A stretch of 59,928 nt of DNA, taken from Anaerolinea sp. GTDB taxonomy: Bacteria; Chloroflexota; Anaerolineae; Anaerolineales; Anaerolineaceae. Positions 1-9,426 of this stretch are shown here, one piece after another; positions within the stretch are counted from its first letter, which is position 1; every line of letters begins with the position of its first letter. A program made the position numbers and the translations under genes. Location: positions 1 to 59,928 of the forward strand of contig DYEC01000006.1 of assembly GCA_020725865.1 (NCBI GenBank), given 5' to 3'. The notes below the pieces were generated by a model. It was not told where the DNA came from, did not search any database, and saw only the letters and a program-made list of their open reading frames with translations.

Positions 1-61
1 AGTAGGTCATTGCCAAGAGACTTTTTTGCTTTAAAAATCCCCTTGTTGTTTATGCCTGCTG

Positions 62-67
62 TATAAT
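62..67 (+). promoter_or_regulatory. -10 box upstream of the kinase/WD40 gene
   Basis: A perfect TATAAT lies 38 bases before the ATG of the following gene. No good -35 box is seen at 16-18 bp, so activator dependence or an unusual -35 is possible. Confidence 0.5.
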
Positions 68-105
68 GAGTTCAGTACGGTAGGTTATTTTCTGGAGTAG
101 TCTAG

Positions 106-2217
106 ATGACGACAGAGCCGACCGGACAGGTGGTCGGACGGTATCAAATTCTAGAGGAACTGGGGCGTGGGGGGATGGCTTTTGTGTTTAAAGCGCTGGA
201 TACCCGTCTTAATCGTCCAGTAGCCATTAAAATCATCCGCCGTACAGCTTTTCTAGAAGACCATTACGAGGCGATGATTCGCCGCTTTGAACGTGAAGCC
301 AGGTCACTCGCCAGCCTGGATCATCCGAATATTGTTAAAGTATTTGATTATGGTGAACAAGAAGGTTCGCCGTATCTCGTCATGCAATATCTTGCCGGAG
401 GATCCTTAAGAGGGCTGATCAGCGCAGATCAGGGCGCGTTGGACTGGCGTAAGGCAGTTCGCTTGATAATTCCTATAGCGCGGGCGCTGGCTTATGCACA
501 TTGTCAAGGTATCGTGCACCGTGATGTCAAGCCTGCCAACATCTTGCTTACCACGCAGGGCGAACCAATGCTCTCGGATTTTGGCATAGCTAAGATTCTG
601 CATACAGGTGAAAGCGCCCTGACCGCCAGTGGGGCTGGTATTGGCACACCGGAATACATGGCACCAGAACAGGCAATGGGTGATGTTGTTGCTCAGTCGG
701 ATATATATGCGCTGGGAATTGTGCTTTTTGAGCTTGTTACCGGCCAAAGGCCCTTTGTGGCCGATACTCCAATGGCGGTGATGCTCAAACACATCAATGA
801 ACCTTTGCCTGACCCGCGGACGCTCAATCCGGCGTTACCGGACGAATTGGGACAAATTCTAGCGAAAGCCTGCGCCAAGCAGCCTGAAACGCGTTTCGCC
901 AGCGCGGATGAATTCGCCAAGGCACTGGAAGATCTGGTTTCCGGTGCTGGAACCGTCCAACAGGTTATGGTGACCGGAGGACTTGAACAAGAAACTGTTA
1001 CCGTTAAGATTCCTGCGCCTGCCCCATCCGTTGTACCTGCCAGTTCGCTTTCCAAGAGCTGGCGCCGCTTTGCATTGCCAGCGGGTTCGGCGGTCATCCT
1101 GTTGCTTTTCGCTGCTTTTCTTGCAATAAGAGGATTATCTGATGGCAAACCAGAATTCCCCCCCACGCTCACCATTGGCGTTCAGGCAATAGCGATGGAT
1201 AATGCTTCTCCAACCTCGCCGCCAGCGACAGCAACCCGCTCCCCCACTGTAACTCTGACACCCACACAGGTTGCCCAAACTGTGCGGATAGACCTTCCCA
1301 TACCGGAAACACGGACAAAGATTACCGTCTTGAATGCCAGTCTGGTCAAAGAGTTGACTTCCATGACTATTGGGCACATCTATCAGCTTGAATTTAGCCC
1401 TGATGGACGTCATCTTGCACTGATTGTGCCGGAAGGTATTTACCTGTATAACATTAGCACAAAAGAAGTGCGTTTCATCCGTGTTGCAAACCAAGTTTCC
1501 TTTCTAACCTTCTCTCCGGGAAACACACAGCTTCTGACTGCAGGGACGAACAATGGCATATTGAGTTTCTGGTGGGTAGAAGATGGCAGTCTGGCGGCTG
1601 AAGTGGACACCGATAGCGAAGGCGTGCGCGCGGTTGCCTACTCACCGGATAGTACAATGATTGCTGTTTCAACTGCTGATCATACCATTCAGCTTTACGC
1701 GCCATATAACCGCCAACGGGTGACGACCATTAAGGGACATCGAGACAACGTTTGGGGGCTGGCGTTTTCGCCCGATGGTTCGCGGCTGGCTTCTGCTTCG
1801 GATGATAAAACTGTACGCTTGTGGAGTGTTCCAGAGGGTGCACCCTTATTGACGATGACGGGTCACAAGGATGCCGTTGTGGACGTTGCTTATTCGCCGG
1901 ACGGTACAAAGTTGGCATCTGCTTCCTGGGATAACACAGTGAGGTTGTGGAATGTTCCTCAGGGCAGTCTGGCTCATTTTCTGACAGGGCATCGTGATTG
2001 GGTGCGCAGTGTGGCTTTTTCACCAGACGGCTCTCTGCTTGTTTCGGGCGGGGATGATAATACGATTCGCCTCTGGTCGGTCGGTGATGGAGCGTTGCTG
2101 ATGACGCTGGAAGGTCATCGTAATGGCGTCCACAGCGTTGCGTTTTCACCTGATGGTGCATTGCTGGTTTCTACCTCGCTGGATGGCACGATCCGCATGT
2201 GGGGAATTGGCAGATAA
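106..2217 (+). CDS. Ser/Thr protein kinase with C-terminal WD40 repeats
   Basis: This is a transmembrane Hanks-type kinase. The kinase domain spans about residues 12-275, with a Gly-rich loop (GRGGMAFVF), Lys42, the catalytic loop HRDVKPAN (Asp140) and DFG at 158-160, so it should be active. A Ser/Pro/Thr-rich juxtamembrane part and one membrane helix (about 323-343) follow. A Thr/Pro-rich linker then leads into about seven WD40 blades (about 410-703) with the usual GH...FSPDG...LWSV pattern. By topology the propeller should be outside the cell and the kinase inside, which suggests a surface ligand sensor. It ends 3 bases before a convergent gene. The family is common in Chloroflexota and Planctomycetes. 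The substrate is unknown. Confidence 0.93.
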   Translation: MTTEPTGQVVGRYQILEELGRGGMAFVFKALDTRLNRPVAIKIIRRTAFLEDHYEAMIRRFEREARSLASLDHPNIVKVFDYGEQEGSPYLVMQYLAGGSLRGLISADQGALDWRKAVRLIIPIARALAYAHCQGIVHRDVKPANILLTTQGEPMLSDFGIAKILHTGESALTASGAGIGTPEYMAPEQAMGDVVAQSDIYALGIVLFELVTGQRPFVADTPMAVMLKHINEPLPDPRTLNPALPDELGQILAKACAKQPETRFASADEFAKALEDLVSGAGTVQQVMVTGGLEQETVTVKIPAPAPSVVPASSLSKSWRRFALPAGSAVILLLFAAFLAIRGLSDGKPEFPPTLTIGVQAIAMDNASPTSPPATATRSPTVTLTPTQVAQTVRIDLPIPETRTKITVLNASLVKELTSMTIGHIYQLEFSPDGRHLALIVPEGIYLYNISTKEVRFIRVANQVSFLTFSPGNTQLLTAGTNNGILSFWWVEDGSLAAEVDTDSEGVRAVAYSPDSTMIAVSTADHTIQLYAPYNRQRVTTIKGHRDNVWGLAFSPDGSRLASASDDKTVRLWSVPEGAPLLTMTGHKDAVVDVAYSPDGTKLASASWDNTVRLWNVPQGSLAHFLTGHRDWVRSVAFSPDGSLLVSGGDDNTIRLWSVGDGALLMTLEGHRNGVHSVAFSPDGALLVSTSLDGTIRMWGIGR

Positions 2218-2220
2218 GGT

Positions 2221-2706
2221 TCAGCATGAACCGCAGTGTCTGTCTTTCGGGGATGCGGTTTTTCGCAGGAACACCAGGTTTTTCAAAATTAGATAGTTGA
2301 TGAAGTACAATACTCCTTCGGTCAGCATCTTTGCGCCGATGACTGAGATGCTTAACCACTCCATCCATCTAGGAATCATCAGTGATGCAATGACACCGGA
2401 AACCGCTACCAGCATAATATAGCGCGGAAAGGTGTGCAGAATGTGTTCACGGTTGCCAAACACTGCCATGCGGAGCAACAGATAATTGATCAGCACCGAA
2501 GCGGCGCGTGCCAGGAATATACTTGCCGGAATGTTCTGCAACAGGGGGTAGCTGAAGAAAAAAACCAGATAATCCGTTGCCGCCGTAACCAGCGAGGAAG
2601 CCATATAGCGCAGCAAGAGAAACGCTTCGCGTACAGATGCCTTTCGCCGGTGCCATGCAGGCGGAGGAGCAGTAGTGGAACGAATGGGATGCTCTATCCC
2701 TTTCAT
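2221..2706 (-). CDS. GtrA family membrane protein
   Basis: A 161-residue protein with four predicted membrane helices, typical of GtrA/DPMS-like proteins that help move polyprenyl-linked sugars or assist glycosyltransferases. The N-terminal 25 residues are polar and cytoplasmic; the hydrophobic core starts near residue 28 (FLLLRYMASSLVTAATDYLV). Its start overlaps the stop of the large GT-C-like gene upstream by 4 bases, so the two are probably cotranslated. This pairing suggests that GtrA serves the neighbouring glycosyltransferase. The substrate cannot be read from the sequence. Confidence 0.85.
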   Translation of the reverse strand: MKGIEHPIRSTTAPPPAWHRRKASVREAFLLLRYMASSLVTAATDYLVFFFSYPLLQNIPASIFLARAASVLINYLLLRMAVFGNREHILHTFPRYIMLVAVSGVIASLMIPRWMEWLSISVIGAKMLTEGVLYFINYLILKNLVFLRKTASPKDRHCGSC

Positions 2707-4559
2707 GGTGTTTTGTCTATTATGTGAATAAACCGATACCCCAGATACCCTTCATCTTCAAAGAGTAGCTCATATTGTCCGCTCCGGATGCGTTGCTCTA
2801 CGGCGCGTTGAATATCTTCGCTGGCGTTGAACGGCATCAGGATATAGTTGACGTCCGGGCGGCGGGTCAGCTCATCAAAGGATGCCAGATCGGTGAACCA
2901 ATATTCAAGCTGCGCGTTTTCCAGACCGGGCAGGTAAGCAACGGGGTAGTTAGTCAAGATACGGGGATTTTCTTCACCACTTTGTTCCAGATAATCATAC
3001 AGCTTTTCGTTGAGCGAGGGCGCAAAGATTTGCATTTGTAATTCGGTCTGACGCTGGATCAATTTGTCGTCGGGAAATAATTTGCTCAGCCCGATCAGCA
3101 GCGCACACCCCAGCAGAAACAGCCATGTCAGCTTCCAGCGCGCCGGCTTTAACCACCTGAAACCCCGCAGCAGCAGCTCTATTACCCCTTCCATTCCCAG
3201 CCCAGCAGTCAGCCCGAGAAATGGGAAAACCAGCGCAAGGTTGCGCGTATCATAGCTGAAGAAAAGCATCCAGACCACCGTGTAAGGCAGAACGACCAGC
3301 AACACCAACCAGCGGAAACGTTTTTGCAACAGGGGCAGGGCAGGGATCAGGAATAAGATCAGATAGCCATATTTCTCGAGCGTCCAAAAGGCGCTTTGCA
3401 TCCGTTCAGTGTAGGTCATCCCTTGAAAGATGCCCTGTGTCACCCAATTGACATTGGAAGAATCAAGCCCGCGCGCAATGGCGATATACTTATACCCGTA
3501 CCAGGAGAGCGCCAGCAATAACCCAACCCCGAAGGACAGCCAGAGATGACGCCACCGTTGAACCTTGTATTCCGGCTCATGGCTGGGGGCTTGGGGCTTT
3601 TCAACCAGCAGAAAAGCCAGCAGCGGATAAAGCAGCAAGACAAATCCTCCGGCTTGTTTGGTAAGCGCCGCTGCAGTGGCAAAAGCCGCACCCAGCCATA
3701 GCGCTAGATGATGTGTTCGGGTGTCATCCCCGGCGCGGATTTTCAGCAGGGTGTAGACTGCCAGAAATGCCAAAAAGGCGGCGGGGATATCGCTGTATCC
3801 CTCGGCGATAAACTCGCCGGTAAATTTTTTTGTGACTAACCGAGTAATGGTGACTGCCAGAAAGAAACCAAAGGTTTTCCCGTCCAATCCCAGATCGAAT
3901 AGCAGAAGAAAAATCCATAGTAGAAAGAGCGGTGCCAGCGATTTAGCGAAGAACTGCACTGCGGAGTTGTTCATTGCCACATAGGTTAGCGACCAATTTG
4001 CTGGCAAGAGCTGCGGGTAATAGCCGGTATCCGGCGGTATCTGGTTATCAGCCCAGGCAACTGCCCAGCGGTTCCAGGAGAGAATCGCATCCCATGAATT
4101 GAAAACTGTTCCCAAATTCAAGCGATAGACCTGCAACATCCACAGGATGCTGCCGACTGCCAGCGCCAACGCTGCCAGCAGGAAAATCAGACGGGTAATG
4201 TTTTTCAGCGTTTCGTTTCTATCTTCTTCGGCTATTACTTTCATTCGCAGCGAAATCAACCAATTGGTGAGTGCGCGCCAAGTCTTTTCCACTCCCTCAC
4301 CCAGCGGCAAGTATAAGACGTCCCGGTAAGCGCTGATGAGGAAGAACAATTCGCTGGCAATCAACATACCGAGCGTCAGACGGGTGTAAAGTTTCAGCGC
4401 AGCCAGCAGAAAGATGAGGACGTAATTGATCAATAGGCTCAAGCCAAAGGCATATGCTAGAAATTGCAGCACCCCTGCCCGCACTCTAAGCCAGCGAAGC
4501 ACCAGCATGCCCGGCAACAAGGTGATTTGCAGGATGGCAAGGATACCAGTGATAAACAT
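2703..4559 (-). CDS. GT39-like (GT-C) polytopic glycosyltransferase
   Basis: A 618-residue membrane protein with about 12 helices and a soluble C-terminal stretch of about 100 residues. A periplasm-facing loop after the third or fourth helix contains NSWDAILSWNRWAVAW, resembling the acidic first-loop motif of dolichyl-/undecaprenyl-phosphate mannosyltransferase and ArnT families. It is probably a GT-C enzyme using a polyprenyl-phosphate sugar donor to modify surface glycans or proteins. It overlaps the following GtrA gene. Donor and acceptor are unknown, and the family call rests on topology and the acidic loop only. Confidence 0.75.
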   Translation of the reverse strand: MFITGILAILQITLLPGMLVLRWLRVRAGVLQFLAYAFGLSLLINYVLIFLLAALKLYTRLTLGMLIASELFFLISAYRDVLYLPLGEGVEKTWRALTNWLISLRMKVIAEEDRNETLKNITRLIFLLAALALAVGSILWMLQVYRLNLGTVFNSWDAILSWNRWAVAWADNQIPPDTGYYPQLLPANWSLTYVAMNNSAVQFFAKSLAPLFLLWIFLLLFDLGLDGKTFGFFLAVTITRLVTKKFTGEFIAEGYSDIPAAFLAFLAVYTLLKIRAGDDTRTHHLALWLGAAFATAAALTKQAGGFVLLLYPLLAFLLVEKPQAPSHEPEYKVQRWRHLWLSFGVGLLLALSWYGYKYIAIARGLDSSNVNWVTQGIFQGMTYTERMQSAFWTLEKYGYLILFLIPALPLLQKRFRWLVLLVVLPYTVVWMLFFSYDTRNLALVFPFLGLTAGLGMEGVIELLLRGFRWLKPARWKLTWLFLLGCALLIGLSKLFPDDKLIQRQTELQMQIFAPSLNEKLYDYLEQSGEENPRILTNYPVAYLPGLENAQLEYWFTDLASFDELTRRPDVNYILMPFNASEDIQRAVEQRIRSGQYELLFEDEGYLGYRFIHIIDKTP

Positions 4560-4615
4560 GGGCTTTTCCTTCTCTTTGAAGGTCAGGGGGTCTTAAACCA
4601 GCATTCTCTCCGGGT

Positions 4616-5485
4616 TCAGAGACGGGTTCTTTGACGGATGATGGCATCGCTCATGCGCGCCACGCGCACCATAATCTCTACATCGTGCACGCGCACGATG
4701 TCCGCACCGCGGGCAATGCCGATAGCTACTGCTGCCGCAGTGCCTTCCACACGCTGATCGGGTGGCAGATCGAGGGTGTAACCAATGAAAGATTTGCGTG
4801 AAGGTCCCAGCAGAACCGGAAAACCCAGCGCACGGATTTCATCTAACCGGTTGAGCAATTCAAGGTTTTGTTCAACCGTCTTTCCAAATCCAATGCCCGG
4901 GTCAAGGATAATATGATGATCAGGAATGCCGGCGCGGCGGGCAATCTCCACGCTTTGCATCAATTCGCTCTTAATGTCCTCAATCAGGTTATCGTAAGCC
5001 ACGCCGATATAGCGTCCGCCCAGCCGTTCTTGCAGGGCGGCATTTGCCGGATTGCTGCGGTTATGCATCAGGATGATCGGTACGTTGCGCTCGGCAACGA
5101 GCGGTGCCAGCTCTGGATCGGCGCGCAATCCCCAGACATCGTTAACCCAATCGGCGCCAGCGTCCAGCGCGGCTTCAGCGACACTGGCTTTGTAGGTGTC
5201 CACTGAGATCAGTGCATTCAAACCCGCCTTGCGAATTGCTCGGATTACCGGCAGGACGCGCTCACATTCCTCTTCAACACTGATGGGTTGTGACCCGGGG
5301 CGGGTAGATTCCCCGCCAATATCAAGGATGTCTGCTCCGGCAGCGACAAAGCGTTGTGCTTGTTCCAGTGCAACCTCCAGCCCGCCCCTTGCCAGCAAGC
5401 CATCCCCTGAAAAGCTATCCGGGGTGATGTTCAAAATACCCATGATGTAAGTTCGCTCTCCCCAGACGGGTGGAAAGGTTAACAT
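4616..5485 (-). CDS. folP: Dihydropteroate synthase
   Basis: Condenses hydroxymethyl-dihydropterin diphosphate with p-aminobenzoate in folate synthesis. The signatures MGILNITPDSFSGDG and DIGGESTRPGS near the N-terminus are clear, as are the later pterin-site segments DPGIGFGKT and LLGPSRKSF. The end (VRVHDVEIMVRVARMSDAI) matches the family. An upstream GTG at 5503 is possible, but the ATG at 5485 has GGAGG about 11 bases before it, so I chose that. It directly follows folK, and the two form a folate unit. Confidence 0.93.
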   Translation of the reverse strand: MLTFPPVWGERTYIMGILNITPDSFSGDGLLARGGLEVALEQAQRFVAAGADILDIGGESTRPGSQPISVEEECERVLPVIRAIRKAGLNALISVDTYKASVAEAALDAGADWVNDVWGLRADPELAPLVAERNVPIILMHNRSNPANAALQERLGGRYIGVAYDNLIEDIKSELMQSVEIARRAGIPDHHIILDPGIGFGKTVEQNLELLNRLDEIRALGFPVLLGPSRKSFIGYTLDLPPDQRVEGTAAAVAIGIARGADIVRVHDVEIMVRVARMSDAIIRQRTRL

Positions 5486-5506
5486 TCGTCCAGTTTCCTC
5501 CACGAA

Positions 5507-6025
5507 TTATAAATCACCGCTTGTGTTTTGATACAGGTTGACATCCTCTGCAGAGATACCGTCAAGCAGCTCTTGAATCGTTTTACCCAGCTTTGGATGG
5601 CGGAAATCGGCTGCTAGTTCGGCTAATGGGACAAGCGTGAACGCCCGCTCATGCAGCATGGGATGCGGAATGGATAGATTGGGCAGTTCGATAATCTCGT
5701 TTCCATAAAACAGAATGTCAATGTCAATCAGGCGGGGACCGTAATGGATAACGGTATGTCGCCCCATACGTTTTTCGATTTCTTTGATATAAACTAGCAA
5801 TTCTGATGGTGTGAGGTCGGTTTCAGCCTCTAGTGCTTGGTTGAGGAAGTCCTCCTGTTCCAAATAACCCCAGGGTGCAGTTTGATAGACGCGCGAGACG
5901 CGCAAAACTTTTATCCGCGGCGATAAATGTTCAATGGCGGTTTGTAGATTTTTCGCCCGATTGCCCACATTGGTGCCCAGCAAAAGGTATATTCTGGTAG
6001 GTTGCCGCTTTTTTCCCAAAGTCAA
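5507..6025 (-). CDS. folK: 2-amino-4-hydroxy-6-hydroxymethyldihydropteridine diphosphokinase
   Basis: Transfers diphosphate from ATP to the pterin just before the FolP step. Family marks are YLLLGTNVGNRAKNL at the N-terminus, PWGYLEQEDFLNQ, and the metal/substrate motif GPRLIDIDILFYG. At 172 residues it is of normal length. The start codon is TTG, supported by GAGG 7 bases upstream; no ATG fits the frame. It lies between homoserine dehydrogenase and folP, with only a few bases between genes. Confidence 0.92.
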   Translation of the reverse strand: MTLGKKRQPTRIYLLLGTNVGNRAKNLQTAIEHLSPRIKVLRVSRVYQTAPWGYLEQEDFLNQALEAETDLTPSELLVYIKEIEKRMGRHTVIHYGPRLIDIDILFYGNEIIELPNLSIPHPMLHERAFTLVPLAELAADFRHPKLGKTIQELLDGISAEDVNLYQNTSGDL

Positions 6026-6044
6026 TTTGCGTCCTCTGATTATC

Positions 6045-7076
6045 TTAAACGCCGCGGATGATGTTCAGCCAATCCGCCAGCAGACCATAGGCGGTGGTCT
6101 CCGGTCCGGGGTCGCTTTCGACGATACCCAAACCGGGCAGAACGTCCAGCTCAAATTGGACGTAGGAACTGGTGCCATTGATGCTGTACAGCGGCGAGTC
6201 GGGTTTGACACGCTGGGGTCGGACGCTGGCAACAATGTTACCGTTTTCCAGCCGCGCGCGGCAGACCAGCTTCCAGCGCTCGCCTGCCCGCCGGGCTTCC
6301 TCGATCATCTGCGGTGTGATGTCGCGGATACCCTGCCGCTCAACCTGCTGTGGTTTGAGCGGAATACCCATTACTACGGTTGCCAGGGCGGCGACCTTGA
6401 TGGCAGCGTCCCAGCCGTCAATATCGGCGCTGGGGTCGGTTTCGGCGATTCCAATGGATTGAGCATAACGCACTGCTTCATCAAAGCTGTTGCCCTGCTC
6501 CATCAGTTCCAACAGCAGATTGGTACAAGAATTTAAGATACCGTGAAAACCCTTCAGTTCTGCTCCCGGCAGTGCAGCGCGCAGCAAGGAAAAAATCGGC
6601 GCTCCGTCCATCACGGTCGACTCATGCATGAAACGTAAGCCTTTAGAATGTGCCAGATCGGTCAACTCTCGATAAGCATGAACTACGGGTCCCTTGTTGG
6701 CGGTGACGGCATGCATTCCGCACTCCAGCGCGGTGCGCAGGTGGTCAACCGCCGGCTGGCCGGTCTCGTGGTTAACAGGAGTATTCTCAAATAGCACGTT
6801 AGCCGGACAAGAGCGGATAAAATCGAGCATAGAATTGGGTTTTGGTACTTTGGAGAGTTCATCCAGATTACCACCTTTGCGCACAATCTCGAGCGCACGT
6901 GGCAGGTTAATCCCCGCCGGGTCAATCGCCATGCCATGCCGCCCGGTAGCAATGCCGGTGACCTTAAAAGTCAACCCAAAATCTTTCTCCAATTCAGCTT
7001 GCTTACGCATAAGCAGGCGGGCAAACGCCTGTCCGACATTACCAAATCCGACCAGTGCGAGAGAATGTTCGATCAT
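6045..7076 (-). CDS. hom: Homoserine dehydrogenase
   Basis: Reduces aspartate semialdehyde to homoserine for Thr and Met synthesis. It has an N-terminal Rossmann motif (VGFGNVGQAFARLL), the NANKGP-like segment VTANKGPV, the catalytic-domain motif GILNSCTNLLLE, and DIDGWDAAIKVAALA with the conserved acidic and Lys residues. It is about 343 residues and lacks the C-terminal ACT domain, so classical threonine feedback control is not expected. The ATG at 7076 follows GAGGTG by 5 bases and is preferred to the upstream ATG at 7088. Confidence 0.92.
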   Translation of the reverse strand: MIEHSLALVGFGNVGQAFARLLMRKQAELEKDFGLTFKVTGIATGRHGMAIDPAGINLPRALEIVRKGGNLDELSKVPKPNSMLDFIRSCPANVLFENTPVNHETGQPAVDHLRTALECGMHAVTANKGPVVHAYRELTDLAHSKGLRFMHESTVMDGAPIFSLLRAALPGAELKGFHGILNSCTNLLLELMEQGNSFDEAVRYAQSIGIAETDPSADIDGWDAAIKVAALATVVMGIPLKPQQVERQGIRDITPQMIEEARRAGERWKLVCRARLENGNIVASVRPQRVKPDSPLYSINGTSSYVQFELDVLPGLGIVESDPGPETTAYGLLADWLNIIRGV

Positions 7077-7127
7077 GAGACACCTCATCGTGAATTAGAT
7101 TTGTGACGAATTTTACCCCAACTCTAT

Positions 7128-7862
7128 TCAAACCGGCGGCCAGGGATAGGAACGCCGGCCACTATCGGGGTGGGGAAATGTGCCCAAAGTGCGCAGCATA
7201 CGGCTGCGGCGTTGCAAGGCTTTGATTTCTGCCGGACTAAGTAGAGGTTTGAGGCTTTCGTAGCCCTGTTTTTTTTCTTCCAAAGTTTGCTCAAAACGCT
7301 TCAGGTCATCCAGCAAATGAGGAGGAATTGCTTCACCGGCAAAGTCCCAGATGACGGTGCGCAGTTTATGTTCAACATGAAAGCAAACGCCATGATCAAT
7401 CAGCCACAAATGATCATTGTTATCTACCAGAACGTGACCGCCTTTGCGGTCTGCGTTGTTGACGAGCAAGTCAAACAATACTACCGGACGCAAACGCTGG
7501 CGGTGCTGTAGGGAAAAATTGAAATAGTGATACTCGGGATTGTGATGAATATAGTATTGCAAAGAGCCGCTGCCCAAAGGGGTCTTTTGCCGTCGGTACA
7601 CAGTCGGCGGCACCAGTTCCCATCCCAGCGCCTCACTGACTATAAAAGCCGCAACCTCCCGTTTGGTTAATGTGCGGTCAGGAAAATCCCACAAGGGCCT
7701 TTGGCCGCGTGTTGGCTTATAAACTACTTCGAATTTTAAGTCTTCATAAGTCAACATTCCCAGGAAAGTGTAATTTGAGCTGTTGACGAATTGACCTTGC
7801 AGTTCAAAAGTCCCTTTCTGCAAGGCCGTCAGAATTCGATCTTTATCGGGTTCAGAGGTCAT
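7128..7862 (-). CDS. SCO1664 family protein (PI3/4-kinase-like fold)
   Basis: About 244 residues, related to the SCO1664 family of actinobacteria, which resembles phosphatidylinositol 3/4-kinase folds. Kinase-like elements are visible: EVVYKPTRGQRPLWDFP (Lys), LFDLLVNNADRKGGHVLVD (catalytic-loop-like Asn-Asp) and LWLIDHGVCFH (metal-binding DHG). The true substrate is not known. The open frame extends further upstream, but that part has no family similarity, and the ATG at 7862 begins the recognizable protein. It is adjacent to a DUF3090 gene, as in actinobacteria, so the two probably work together. Confidence 0.8.
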   Translation of the reverse strand: MTSEPDKDRILTALQKGTFELQGQFVNSSNYTFLGMLTYEDLKFEVVYKPTRGQRPLWDFPDRTLTKREVAAFIVSEALGWELVPPTVYRRQKTPLGSGSLQYYIHHNPEYHYFNFSLQHRQRLRPVVLFDLLVNNADRKGGHVLVDNNDHLWLIDHGVCFHVEHKLRTVIWDFAGEAIPPHLLDDLKRFEQTLEEKKQGYESLKPLLSPAEIKALQRRSRMLRTLGTFPHPDSGRRSYPWPPV

Positions 7863-7885
7863 AGCGGGAGAAACCGGACACCCCC

Positions 7886-8413
7886 CTAGTGTTTGTGCCC
7901 GTTTTTCTTGGGGCAAAAGTGTCCTTCCGGTTCCATGGGTTGACCACATTGCGGGCAAATCGGACGTCCGCGGCTGGCAACTTCCAGCCCCCAATTGCCC
8001 AAAGCGCGTAACTGGGAGCGTGTGCACCAAAAGCGTATGGTGCGGGCGTCTTCTGGAGACAGGTCATCAGTGAGGATTTCACGCGCAATCAGCACCACAA
8101 TGTCGCGGTCATTGTCATACGCCAGCCCGATTTCGCCTACACGGAAAACAGGGTCAACCGGTGGCTGAATGTGCATTTTGCTTTCATCGTATTCGCGAGA
8201 GGCTTCAGGCAGTTCTGGGAAGCGGGCGGAAAGCTCGGCAAGAAATTGTTCAATGCCAATCGCAAGCGATTGAACCTGTATTTTTTCTATCAGCAAAGTG
8301 TAGGAACGTTCATCTTGCCATGCTTGCAGGTAAAAGACCCGCTGTCCTGGCTGACCGATGGCGTCCACAGTAATGTGGGTGACGGGGTCAATGTCTATTT
8401 CGCGTTCCGTCAT
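7886..8413 (-). CDS. DUF3090 family protein with C-terminal zinc ribbon
   Basis: A 175-residue DUF3090 protein. The body contains the family-typical segments GQRVFYLQAW, FRVGEIGLAYD and EARTIRFWCTRSQLRAL. The C-terminus carries CPQCGQPMEPEGHFCP, a probable zinc ribbon and Gly/His-rich tail. The ATG at 8413 is preceded by AGGAGGG; the upstream TTG is less likely. The function is unknown. Family members are usually next to an SCO1664 gene, as here (23-base gap), so a two-protein unit is inferred. Confidence 0.82.
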   Translation of the reverse strand: MTEREIDIDPVTHITVDAIGQPGQRVFYLQAWQDERSYTLLIEKIQVQSLAIGIEQFLAELSARFPELPEASREYDESKMHIQPPVDPVFRVGEIGLAYDNDRDIVVLIAREILTDDLSPEDARTIRFWCTRSQLRALGNWGLEVASRGRPICPQCGQPMEPEGHFCPKKNGHKH

Positions 8414-8495
8414 GTGCAGTGGCCCTCCTGTAGCCTGAAGCAAGTATACCAGAATTTGATTGGGAAAGAGGGTGACCGAAAAGCAATGTTAGTTG

Positions 8496-9353
8496 TTATG
8501 GCTTCTCCAAAATCAATTGCTGATTGCCCCATCTTACCTGTTCGACCCGAGCGGCTTCAGTGTCGTTCATGAGCAGGCGCAACATGTGTTTGAATGTTCG
8601 CCGGTCTCCGCTGGTGAGAAAGCGCGGGCTGGCAGTGTTTTCCCCGTCACTGGTCAAGCCATATGCCGCCAATACGCGTCCAACCTGACGGGCAACCGCC
8701 GGCGCAGGGTCTATGACACGCACGGGGTGGCCGGCATAAGCATGGATAATTTCTTCAATCAGCGGGATGACAAAGGGGTAATGTGTGCAGCCCATAACAA
8801 TGGTATCCGCACCCCGCGCCAGCATAGGGTGGAGTGCGCGTGTCAGGATGGCACGGGTCTCCTCACCTTGCAGGTTTCCTTTTTCAATCTCGCTCACCAG
8901 ACCGGGACAGGTATCCTGCAGGATGGTTACGCCGCGTGCAAAACGTTCAACCACCGAGGCATACAAAGCACCTTGAAAAGTCGCAGGCGTTGCCAGAACA
9001 CCCACGATGCCGCTATGTGTCTGCTCGGCGGCAGGTTTGACTGCCGGTTCCATGCCAACGAAAGGAATCTCCGTGAAGGTTTCACGTAGATGCTTGAGTG
9101 CTGCGGCGGAGGCAGTGTTGCAGGCGACGACGATCAAGCGCGCGCCCTGCTCGAGCAGAAAGCGAGTGATGCTGATGCTGAACTGGCGCACTTCCTCCAG
9201 TGGACGCTGCCCATAGGGCACATGCGCCTGATCCGCCAGATAAATGACGGGGTAGCTTGGAAGCTGAGCGCGGATCTGACGTAGCACAGAAAGCCCGCCC
9301 ACGCCGGAGTCAAAGATACCGATCAACGGATTGCCGGTTTTCTTATTTTCCAT
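8496..9353 (-). CDS. murI: Glutamate racemase
   Basis: Makes D-glutamate for peptidoglycan by cofactor-free racemization. The paired catalytic cysteines are present in VVACNTASA and IVMGCTHYPF, and the N-terminal GIFDSGVGGLSVL motif is intact. At 285 residues it has normal family length. Its presence agrees with a peptidoglycan wall, as do the sortase, LysM and LCP proteins elsewhere in the window. Confidence 0.95.
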   Translation of the reverse strand: MENKKTGNPLIGIFDSGVGGLSVLRQIRAQLPSYPVIYLADQAHVPYGQRPLEEVRQFSISITRFLLEQGARLIVVACNTASAAALKHLRETFTEIPFVGMEPAVKPAAEQTHSGIVGVLATPATFQGALYASVVERFARGVTILQDTCPGLVSEIEKGNLQGEETRAILTRALHPMLARGADTIVMGCTHYPFVIPLIEEIIHAYAGHPVRVIDPAPAVARQVGRVLAAYGLTSDGENTASPRFLTSGDRRTFKHMLRLLMNDTEAARVEQVRWGNQQLILEKP

Positions 9354-9426
9354 CTGGAAATAGTTTTATCACGAATGGGGTAGAATGACAAACGAGAGGG
9401 GGTTGCCGGAGTATACACGGCGGTTT

